64,000 nt of DNA from Treponema sp. (GTDB lineage Bacteria; Spirochaetota; Spirochaetia; Treponematales; Treponemataceae): the NCBI GenBank assembly GCA_022510845.1, contig JAFLSR010000001.1:62001-126000 (forward strand). Reading direction: 5' to 3'. Positions 54,568 to 62,656 of this stretch are shown piece after piece. Made by a program: the position numbers and the translations under genes. Positions within the stretch are counted from its first letter, which is position 1. Each line of letters opens with the position of its first letter. The notes below the pieces were generated by a model, which was given only the letters and a program-made list of their open reading frames with translations, was not told where the DNA came from and searched no databases.

Positions 54568-55695
54568 TTACAACGGCGAAAGGTGCAATGAGACCGTGGG
54601 TTTAAGCTGCTCGATTTTTTCAAAGGCGAATGAGATAATGCCATTCTCAATTTTGGTGTGTTTGATGCGCACGAAAATCAGGGGATTGATTTTGTAGCGA
54701 GTGACTGTATCCATGCCGCGCCCGATAGCACACAATTTTTTGTTGAACGGAAGAAAGACCGTGCCGCCGGCAATTTTTCCGCCTAGACGTGCGATTTCAT
54801 TCTTTGCAAAATCAATTGACCAAAGTTTTTTTGGATTCTTTCCAGCCGTGCGAATTTCAGAGCCAGAAAAGCCGACACGCGAATGCAAATTCTTGCCAAG
54901 CACAGGAATCAAAGTGTTTCCCTTGAGCAGAATATACACATCGATGAATTTCGCGTCCACAATGCTTTCGACTATCCGCTTGGAATTTTCTTCGTCAAGA
55001 TAATCGGCGAGCTTGAAATTATGCCCCATCATGTCAAAAACATTCGTCTTGTTGTTGAAAATTTCAACAAAGGGCGCATAGTATGGATATTTTTCTGTGA
55101 AATCATCGCCGACAAGAAGCTTTCCGTTGCTGTCATAGGACGGAATATCTACCTCGTTCATTTTTGCCAGCTCCTCCTTGAATTCAATGCGAATTCCGAT
55201 TTTTTCTTTTATAAAAACCGCGTCGATTGTGGAAGAATCCCCGCATTGCACAAGCACACAATCCGCCTTGTCATTGAAATAGATGTATCGGAACGAAGCC
55301 CCGTCACGCTTGTTTTTTATGCCGAACAAAATGTTGGAAACTTTTGACGGAAGAGTTCCGTCCGCATCCAAATCCTCAAATCTGTCAAGCCGCCAAGAAT
55401 CAGCCAAGGTCTGTGCGATAAAGCATTCCGTCAAAACGCTCGGCTGGAGTGCCATGTTCTTTTCAAACTGTTTTTTCAGCTCGCACAACGCGGCGGGCGA
55501 CAAATTCAGTTCTTTTCTGAATTCCTCAAACTTTGCATGCAAGTCATCAAAATCATTTGCGGAACAGAAAAACTTTTTGTAAATCGCGTTGAGTTTTTTT
55601 ATCGTCTTGACGGGAACAATCAATTCGAGTTTTTTCGATTGCAGGTGATTCAGGAAAAAATCGGCTATCTTTTCCTCATGTTCCGAAGCCGTCAT
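54568..55695 (-). CDS. Candidate type II restriction endonuclease, partner of adjacent methylase
   Basis: Directly follows methylase gene; PD-(D/E)XK-like TIDAVFIKEKIGIRIEFKEE; otherwise unfamiliar sequence. Confidence 0.55.
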   Translation of the reverse strand: MTASEHEEKIADFFLNHLQSKKLELIVPVKTIKKLNAIYKKFFCSANDFDDLHAKFEEFRKELNLSPAALCELKKQFEKNMALQPSVLTECFIAQTLADSWRLDRFEDLDADGTLPSKVSNILFGIKNKRDGASFRYIYFNDKADCVLVQCGDSSTIDAVFIKEKIGIRIEFKEELAKMNEVDIPSYDSNGKLLVGDDFTEKYPYYAPFVEIFNNKTNVFDMMGHNFKLADYLDEENSKRIVESIVDAKFIDVYILLKGNTLIPVLGKNLHSRVGFSGSEIRTAGKNPKKLWSIDFAKNEIARLGGKIAGGTVFLPFNKKLCAIGRGMDTVTRYKINPLIFVRIKHTKIENGIISFAFEKIEQLKPTVSLHLSPL

Positions 55696-57243
55696 CTATT
55701 CCTCATAGTTTCTGTGCAAGGGCGAAAAGTCGATGTTGCCGAACAAAAATGCATTGAGCGCATTCCGTGTGCGTTCGGGAAATTTCACCACTTCCTGCAT
55801 TGCGCCGCCATTTTTTTTGTATGACTTGCAGTTTTCTTCTGTGGCGATGGTTTCTGCAACCAAGTCCGCAAGCCTTGCTTTGTCAAACTGCAAACGTTGC
55901 GGCACGGGGATTTTTTTGAGCAGTGATTTTGAGAGCAGAATTCCGCCGTCAAAAAAACGATACCACATATAGCAGTAGCTTGAATTCAAAAGCGCGTAAA
56001 GCATGTCGAAAGATGCTTTGTCGTTGGCAAAAAGCTCGAAAAAGCCGGAGCGTTTTTGCCGCAACTTTGAGGCGGAAATGAAGTATCGCGCGGAAGTCGC
56101 CACGCAAACCGAAAATTCGTTCTCAGAATCCGAAAGCAAATCTTCCAAATTAAAATGATTTTCAAGAATTCCGAACGCGAACTTTTCGAGCGACTTGAAC
56201 GCTTTTACTGGTCGCGACAAATCCTGCCGAATTTCGCCGAGCGTTGATTCAAGGAATGTTTCATCGATAACTTTTCCGCGCTGCTCCGACTTGAAGCGAA
56301 TCAAATGCGAGAGCCTAAAGCCTTGCGGAGAATTTTTTGTTTTCCTGTGCAAATTGGAAATTGAGGCGCGCACCCCGTTCGCGTTGTTCGTATTGAAAAC
56401 GCCTTCTTTCTTTCCGTTGAAAAGAGGACATGGAACGTTATCAAAAGAAAAAATGTCGCCGTAAAAATTTTCATGCAGTTTTTTTCGAAACATAGAAAAT
56501 TTCTGTCCGACAATAAACGACTGCGGCGTTACAATCGTAAGGTTTTGCGCGAAGTCGCAGATTTTGGAAAAAAACGCGATATATAAATCGGCAGCGCGCG
56601 CCACGTCAGCCGCTCCCGAATCAACGCGACAATTTGAAACATAGGGCGGATTTGATATGACCGAAAGGTTTTTCGGGAATTCTTCCAGCGCAAGAAAATC
56701 ACCGCAAATCTTGTGAATTCGCTTTTCTTCAATGCCAAAGCGGGCGCGTATTCTCGCCGAACAAATCTCTAAAGCCGTTTCGTCATTGTCAAAAAGATAG
56801 ATTCCGTTTTGGAGGACGGATTCCAACGTGCCGTTTTTTTCAAGTTCCTCCAAAACAGAGATAATGAGATTTCCGCATCCACAACCGACATCTGCTATTG
56901 CCGAAAGATTTTTATTCTTGCAAAGAAGCCTCGCCATCAACACGCTCACGTCGCGAGGCGTATAATATTTTCCGCATTGCTTTTTGCTGAATTTATTTTC
57001 ATAAGCAAGCCCGACCTCGTAAAACCTGCCGATTTCGTAGAAGTCAACAATCTGCTCGCTGAATTTTTGGATGCCGTTGGAAGTAAGAAAATCGCAAAGT
57101 TCGCGCCAAACGTTATGTAGTCCACGTTGTTCAATTTGGGCGATGTAATTCTCTTGCGAAAAATTGAAGGTAAAATTACTGTGCTTGACAAGAACGGTTT
57201 TCTGAAAATCGCTTTTTCTTACGATATTGCCCTGCACCCACAT
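55696..57243 (-). CDS. N6-adenine DNA methylase of a type II R-M system
   Basis: KYYTPRDVSVLMARLL, ADVGCGCGNLIISVLEEL, VISNPPYVSN. Confidence 0.82.
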   Translation of the reverse strand: MWVQGNIVRKSDFQKTVLVKHSNFTFNFSQENYIAQIEQRGLHNVWRELCDFLTSNGIQKFSEQIVDFYEIGRFYEVGLAYENKFSKKQCGKYYTPRDVSVLMARLLCKNKNLSAIADVGCGCGNLIISVLEELEKNGTLESVLQNGIYLFDNDETALEICSARIRARFGIEEKRIHKICGDFLALEEFPKNLSVISNPPYVSNCRVDSGAADVARAADLYIAFFSKICDFAQNLTIVTPQSFIVGQKFSMFRKKLHENFYGDIFSFDNVPCPLFNGKKEGVFNTNNANGVRASISNLHRKTKNSPQGFRLSHLIRFKSEQRGKVIDETFLESTLGEIRQDLSRPVKAFKSLEKFAFGILENHFNLEDLLSDSENEFSVCVATSARYFISASKLRQKRSGFFELFANDKASFDMLYALLNSSYCYMWYRFFDGGILLSKSLLKKIPVPQRLQFDKARLADLVAETIATEENCKSYKKNGGAMQEVVKFPERTRNALNAFLFGNIDFSPLHRNYEE

Positions 57244-57250
57244 AAAATTC

Positions 57251-57279
57251 ATTCTAACTGGATTTTTTTTGTTTGTCAA
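57251..57279 (-). promoter_or_regulatory. Promoter of the inserted R-M operon
   Basis: TTGACA (57279-57274), 17-bp spacer, TAGAAT (57256-57251); ATG of MWVQGN begins 8 nt after the -10. Confidence 0.6.
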
Positions 57280-57309
57280 GGATTGAAATTCTTAAAGCAT
57301 CGTCATTTT

Positions 57310-58062
57310 TCAATCATCGCTTTGAATCTTGCCGTCAAAAATTTTTATGCAGCGGCGGCTCGCCTCTCCGATTCGCGGATCGTGCGTTACGATTACGACC
57401 GTAGTTCCGCCGAGATTTATTTCCCGAAAAAGGTTCATCACCGCGCGACCTGTTTCGCTGTCCAACGCACCTGTCGGCTCGTCAGCCAAAATTATTTTTG
57501 GCTTCGTAACTGTAGCACGCGCAATCGCAACGCGCTGTTTTTGTCCACCGGAAAGTTCGCTCGGTCTGTGATTCATTCTGTCCTGCAATCCCATTTTTTC
57601 AAGCGCGGCTTTTGCCAACGCGATTCGTTCCTTGCGTTCGATTCCCGAATACCTGAGCGGCAGCATCACGTTTTCCAAAACGTTCATCGAAGGCAAAAGA
57701 AAATATTGCTGGAACACAAATCCGATTGTTTGGTTGCGCAAAACCGAAAGTTCCTTTTCGTTCATAACGGCGGTCTCGCGGCCGTTGATTTTTACAACGC
57801 CTTCGGAAGGACGGTCGAGGCAGCCAATCATATTCATGCACGTAGATTTTCCAGAACCGGAAGGCCCCATTATCGTAACGAATTCGCCTTGCTGGATTTT
57901 AAACGAGATTCCGCGCAACGCATACACTTGGGTTTCGCCCATAGTATAGACGCGCTTGACATTTTCAAGTTCGATTACGTTTTCTTTTTGATTTGCAGAA
58001 TTTTTCAAAACCTGATTTTCTTGCACGACGAATTCATTTTCAGTGCGTTCATCTTTTTCCAT
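57310..58062 (-). CDS. MacB/LolD-type ABC ATPase
   Basis: VKRVYTMGETQVYALRGISFKIQQGEFVTIMGPSGSGKST...LSGGQKQRVAIARATVTKPKIILADEPTGALD. Confidence 0.92.
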   Translation of the reverse strand: MEKDERTENEFVVQENQVLKNSANQKENVIELENVKRVYTMGETQVYALRGISFKIQQGEFVTIMGPSGSGKSTCMNMIGCLDRPSEGVVKINGRETAVMNEKELSVLRNQTIGFVFQQYFLLPSMNVLENVMLPLRYSGIERKERIALAKAALEKMGLQDRMNHRPSELSGGQKQRVAIARATVTKPKIILADEPTGALDSETGRAVMNLFREINLGGTTVVIVTHDPRIGEASRRCIKIFDGKIQSDD

Positions 58063-58077
58063 AATTCTTTCCGAAAA

Positions 58078-59103
58078 TCATCTCATCGGAGACGGCATTC
58101 GATTTCCCCCGCCCGACCTGCGCATCGTTCCCGAAGCAATCGGTGCACTTTGCGCCTTAAGCACCTCGCCTTCCACAACATCGCCTTCTACAATTTTCAC
58201 GAACTCGCGGCTGTAAGTTTCGACCTTCACTTTTTTCTTTTCGCCAGTTTTCGCATTCACCACGAACGCCTGATTTCCATCCCTGCCAATTGCCTCGCGT
58301 TCCACCAAAATATAAGTTTCGTCGGGAGCGATTTTGATTTGCCCACTAAAAGAAAAATTCGGCAAAATCGATTCGCGCGGATAGTCATCGATTCGGAGGC
58401 GGACTTTCACCACAGTCGCGCCTCGGCTCGTAACTTCTCCAATCGCGGGCCACCCCACCACGTGTCCTGTCACCTTGCCATCGTATGCGGGAAAAGAAAA
58501 TTGCACTTCCTGCCCTTCCTTCAATTTCGCAACATCGGTTTCAGCCACTTCCACATCCGCAATCAAATACGAAATGTCAACGAGCGTTCCCACCGAATCT
58601 TTTGCTTCAAGCGAATCGCCAACGGCAACATCGATGTCGGCGATGATTCCGTCGAACGTTGCGCTCACTTTGCGCTCGGCGATTTTTTGCACGAGCGAAA
58701 GCCGCTGGGTTTGCATGAGATTGTATTGGCGCGTGGAGCCTGTGATTCGCGTGGTTTCCATTTCGTAGTCGTGCTTCGCAAGATTGTATTGCTGTTCGCT
58801 CGCATCCATTTGGATAATCACGTCGCCAGTTTTTACGCTGTCGCCTTGTTTGACATAAACCGCAATCACAGTGCCGTCGCTCAAAGCCTGCAACGTCTGT
58901 TCCTGCGCCGCGCTCACCACGCCCGCAACGCTCACCGAATTTTCATAGATTTCTTTCCGCACGGTGTAAGTGGTATCGGCGATTTTATTTTTGTTGAGCG
59001 CGAAACGAATCAGAATCAAGGCAATCACGATGACAGCCACGACAATCACACTTGCCAAAATTATTTTCAGAGCGCGACTTTTGAAAAAATTATTTTTCGC
59101 CAT
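58078..59103 (-). CDS. Periplasmic adaptor (MacA/HlyD family) subunit
   Basis: TVRKEIYENSVSVAGVVSAAQEQTLQALSDGTVIAVYVKQGDSVKTGDVIIQMD...FDGIIADIDVAVGDS. Confidence 0.88.
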   Translation of the reverse strand: MAKNNFFKSRALKIILASVIVVAVIVIALILIRFALNKNKIADTTYTVRKEIYENSVSVAGVVSAAQEQTLQALSDGTVIAVYVKQGDSVKTGDVIIQMDASEQQYNLAKHDYEMETTRITGSTRQYNLMQTQRLSLVQKIAERKVSATFDGIIADIDVAVGDSLEAKDSVGTLVDISYLIADVEVAETDVAKLKEGQEVQFSFPAYDGKVTGHVVGWPAIGEVTSRGATVVKVRLRIDDYPRESILPNFSFSGQIKIAPDETYILVEREAIGRDGNQAFVVNAKTGEKKKVKVETYSREFVKIVEGDVVEGEVLKAQSAPIASGTMRRSGGGNRMPSPMR

Positions 59104-59108
59104 AAGTT

Positions 59109-60671
59109 TCACTCCTTTCCTGAAACTGCTTCATAAAGTTTTATTTTTTCTTCCTTTCCGCGAATGTCCGCCTCGCACAAAAAATGCGGCACGGGGATTT
59201 TTTCGCCTGCGTCCTCGTCCGCAAAATTCGCTTCGCTTTTTATTTCGTTCACCGAACTCTCCGAAATCAAAAGGTCGCGCTTGTATTCTTTGCAAAGTCC
59301 TTCGATGCGGCTTGCGATGTTCACATTGTCACCAATTACCGTGTATTCCATTCGGGAGGGGGAACCGATGTTTCCGGCGAGAACCGTTCCAGTGTGGATT
59401 CCGATTCCGAATCTGATTTGCGGAAAGCCGATTTTTTCAAAGTCGCGATTCACTTGGACGAGGGCGCGCCGCATTTCAAGCGCGGCAAGATACGCATCCC
59501 TTGCGTGCGTCGTGGATTTTACGGGCGCGCCGAAAATCGCCATAATCGCATCTCCGATATATTTGTTGATGATGCCGTTGTGACTGATTATGCATTCGCT
59601 CATTTTCGAAAAATATTCGTTCAAAAGCAGCACGACTTTTTCACATTCCATTTTTTCAGAAAGGCTCGTAAATCCGCGAATGTCGCAGAACAAAATCGTC
59701 ACTCGCATATTTTCTCCGCCGAGCGAAATTCCCCCCATTCCGCCGCCGAGCAAATGGTCGCGCACATCGGGGGTTACGATTTTTCCGAACACGTCTTTCA
59801 TAAATTCCTTTTCCAAAAGCGAGCGTGACATCTCGTTGAAACTGTCTCCGAGGATTCCGATTTCATCGCCCGAAGAAACCTGCACGCGATTTTTCAAGTC
59901 GCCCTCAGAAATTTTTTGCGCGGCGCGTGCGAGTTCCTTCAAAGGATTTCGCAAGATGTTCGCCAAAAGCAGCGTGATAAAAATTCCCGCGAGAATAAAA
60001 ACCGACATCGTGGCAATCATATTGCGGCTTATCTCCGCTCCGAGATTTTTTTCTTTCGTGACGAGCGCGAACAAAAGTGCGGATACAGGAAACGCGCCTA
60101 CTCCGATATAGTACATCAAAAAAATCAGGCGCAGCGAAGGACGAATCAAATTCTTCGTCTTGGAAATGTTGCCCGAGGGAAAATAGAACTTGAGAATCTT
60201 CGCGCGGTTCGCCGTCTCCAAAATCAAAAACGTCACGACGAACGCGAGCGTCGCGGCGAACATCGTGAACATCGCGGAATTTTTCAGAGTGCCGTAGATT
60301 CTTTCACCCGAAGAAATTCGTATGTACGCCGCCAAAAAAGTCTGGAAAAGCAGCATCAGAACCCAGCCGAGAGTTCCGATTGACGCGAGCGCGATGGAAG
60401 AATTCGCCGCGTGTATTTTCGCGCGTTCCCCTCCCTTGAAAATCGGCACGGTAAAAATCACGCCAAGCAAAATTGAAATCACGAAGGAAAGCGATGTGAA
60501 AACATTGCCGAGAATTTCGTGCGTCTCCAAAAAGGCAAGCCAAATTTCATATTCGCGATTTTGCGGCAAAGGAAATTCAATCGAAAGCGTTACGGCAAGC
60601 ACGACAATGTTCGCGATGATAGGAACGAGCAAATAAAAAATGCCTGTACGCAAATTCTGTTTTTCCTTCAT
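59109..60671 (-). CDS. HAMP-domain class III adenylate/guanylate cyclase
   Basis: Multiple TM, HAMP NPLKELARAAQKISEGDLKNRV, cyclase VTILFCDIRGFTSLSEKM...NKYIGDAIMAIFGAP...GIHTGTVLAGNIGSPSRMEYTVIGDNVNIASRIE. Confidence 0.92.
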   Translation of the reverse strand: MKEKQNLRTGIFYLLVPIIANIVVLAVTLSIEFPLPQNREYEIWLAFLETHEILGNVFTSLSFVISILLGVIFTVPIFKGGERAKIHAANSSIALASIGTLGWVLMLLFQTFLAAYIRISSGERIYGTLKNSAMFTMFAATLAFVVTFLILETANRAKILKFYFPSGNISKTKNLIRPSLRLIFLMYYIGVGAFPVSALLFALVTKEKNLGAEISRNMIATMSVFILAGIFITLLLANILRNPLKELARAAQKISEGDLKNRVQVSSGDEIGILGDSFNEMSRSLLEKEFMKDVFGKIVTPDVRDHLLGGGMGGISLGGENMRVTILFCDIRGFTSLSEKMECEKVVLLLNEYFSKMSECIISHNGIINKYIGDAIMAIFGAPVKSTTHARDAYLAALEMRRALVQVNRDFEKIGFPQIRFGIGIHTGTVLAGNIGSPSRMEYTVIGDNVNIASRIEGLCKEYKRDLLISESSVNEIKSEANFADEDAGEKIPVPHFLCEADIRGKEEKIKLYEAVSGKE

Positions 60672-60854
60672 AAAAAAATCCTATCATAAACGCGCGTCTT
60701 ATGGAAGAAGCATTCGCATAAAACTGAAAAAGGCTTTGCAATGCGTCTCATTGCGATGCAAAAAAAAATTGCGCGACCAGCATTTGTATTCATATTGCAG
60801 TCATTCTGCAATCATTTGTATTCACTTTGCAATCTGCGGCGCGATTTCCAAAAC

Positions 60855-62288
60855 CTATTTCAATTCTTCGTCCCTCGTAAACAAAGTCGCGGTTTTGTTA
60901 TTGTAGATAATCAAATCGAGCGCGTTGATTAGAATTCTTATCCTGTAATTTTCCTTGTTCACCTGCGCGCTGCGATATTCGCTTTCGGTGATGATGCCGC
61001 TGCGATACCAAGAAGCGGTGTCGCTTTCGAGTTGCGAATACGTTTCAAAATTTTCGGCATTCGTGCGCGCCGCCCACTGCAATTCTTCCAAAGAACTTTG
61101 TTGCGCCACCAAAGCTGTCTCGTAATTTTTTCGCGCAGTTTCGATTGCCACCAATTCCAATTGCTCGTCAACCTTTTCGATTTTTTTCTGAACGTCGGCA
61201 AGGCGAAATTGATTCGGCACAAATGAAAAACTCAATTTGTAAAGCGGATTGAAACTTCCGGAATTGGTCGGAAATGAAACGCCCGCGCTCGCCTGCAATC
61301 CAGTTTTTTGCCAAGCCAATGAAGAGCCGATGTCGATTGTGTCGCCGTATTCCATCGCATTCGTCATAAATGAATTGACGGTGTTCGCAAAAGTGTAGCC
61401 CGCATTCACGCTGACCGAAACTGCCTTGTCCGCCGCGCGAGTTTTTGAATTGATTTCGTTCGTCCAAAGCGCGTTTTCGGTTTCCGCGAAATTCTCTGCA
61501 TCAAAATCCAAAATGTCCGTCGCGGCAACTTCGGGTATTTTCGTCGGAAGGAATTCCATCGCATCGGCGAAATTGTATTCCATTCCGCATTCCTGCGCAA
61601 AGATTTTCGTCTCGCGCTCAAGTTCGTGCCGATAGATTTCCACATCGTGCTCGTCGCTCGTCACTTCCATCTGCTTGAGCCGATATTTCGAAGAGGACGT
61701 GCCAAAGCCCTGCACGCGCAGTTCGTCGAATTCCAGACGATGTTCATAAAGCGATTTTTGCGCCGTGATTATTTTCGAAGCGATTTCAAAAAGGTTTTTC
61801 AACTTGGAATAAAATTCGCTTTCCATGTTGACGAATCCGTTTTGCAAATCACGTCTCGCCTCAAGCAGAGCGCGCTCGGATTTGAGCAAAGCGATTTCGC
61901 GTTCTTCGCGCACGCTCGAATAGATGTCCACGCTCACTCCGAGCGAAGTGTTCTTTACCTCGGTCTCGCCGTTTCGGGCGGAAACATTGGAGGACGCAGT
62001 GAAGCGCAAGTTCTGCGCCGCAGGAATTCCGAGCGAAGCGTTCGGCGTAAAATTGAAACTTCCGCCATTTCCAAAACTGAACGAAATAGAGCCAGTGGAA
62101 AGCGAGATGTTCATTCCATTGGAAATCGAAGCGGATTTTGAATTCAAAATCGCTTTGTCAACCTTTCCCGAAAGTTCCTGCAAGACAAGGCTGTTTTGGA
62201 AATAGCCCAACAACAATCTTTCAAGCGACTCCTGCGCCGACAAAGCGGAAAAAAACGAAAAAATGCAAACAACAACAAAACGCTTCAT
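60855..62288 (-). CDS. TolC-family outer-membrane efflux protein
   Basis: Signal peptide MKRFVVVCIFSFFSALSAQ; TolC helical repeats ALLEARRDLQNGFVNMESEFYSKL and YRSGIITESEYRSAQVNKENYRIRILINALDLIIYN. Confidence 0.78.
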   Translation of the reverse strand: MKRFVVVCIFSFFSALSAQESLERLLLGYFQNSLVLQELSGKVDKAILNSKSASISNGMNISLSTGSISFSFGNGGSFNFTPNASLGIPAAQNLRFTASSNVSARNGETEVKNTSLGVSVDIYSSVREEREIALLKSERALLEARRDLQNGFVNMESEFYSKLKNLFEIASKIITAQKSLYEHRLEFDELRVQGFGTSSSKYRLKQMEVTSDEHDVEIYRHELERETKIFAQECGMEYNFADAMEFLPTKIPEVAATDILDFDAENFAETENALWTNEINSKTRAADKAVSVSVNAGYTFANTVNSFMTNAMEYGDTIDIGSSLAWQKTGLQASAGVSFPTNSGSFNPLYKLSFSFVPNQFRLADVQKKIEKVDEQLELVAIETARKNYETALVAQQSSLEELQWAARTNAENFETYSQLESDTASWYRSGIITESEYRSAQVNKENYRIRILINALDLIIYNNKTATLFTRDEELK

Positions 62289-62294
62289 TAAGAT

Positions 62295-62580
62295 TTCCGA
62301 CATTTTCAAAAATTTCAATTTTTGAAAATGTCGGAAAAGTCATTTCATAGCGAAGCGAGAAATGACAATAAATAGGCGAGTTTTTTTTTTGCAAAGAAAA
62401 AAACTCGAAGTTAAAATAAAACGCGCCAAACCAGCGGTTTATTTTAACTGTTCATATATTTTCAAGATTTTCAAAAATTTCAATTTTTGAAAATCTCGAA
62501 AAAGTCATTTCGCAGCGAAGCGAAAAATCGCAGTCCAAATAAGCCGCGCAAAATCAGCGGCCTGTTTGGACTGCTTATAT
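62295..62580. repeat. Two tandem copies of a composite palindromic repeat
   Basis: TTCCGACATTTTCAAAAA/TTTTTGAAAATGTCGGAA (62295-62336) and near-copy 62461-62500, each followed by GCGAAGCGAAAAAT-type motif and a second hairpin (62409-62449; 62530-62574). Confidence 0.7.
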
Positions 62581-62656
62581 TCTACAAACAAAAATCCACG
62601 AAAATTGTTGCAGAATTTTTGCGTGCAAATTCAATCAAAATCTTCCACACACAATT

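Noticed and set aside
57127-59136. 669-aa plus-strand ORF
   Set aside because: Exactly antisense to the MacA/MacB ATPase genes; composition (His/Arg/Phe-rich) is typical of shadow ORFs.
62409-62574. Integron attC sites
   Set aside because: Long hairpins with conserved loop regions, but no RYYYAAC/GTTRRRY core sites and no integrase or cassette ORFs.
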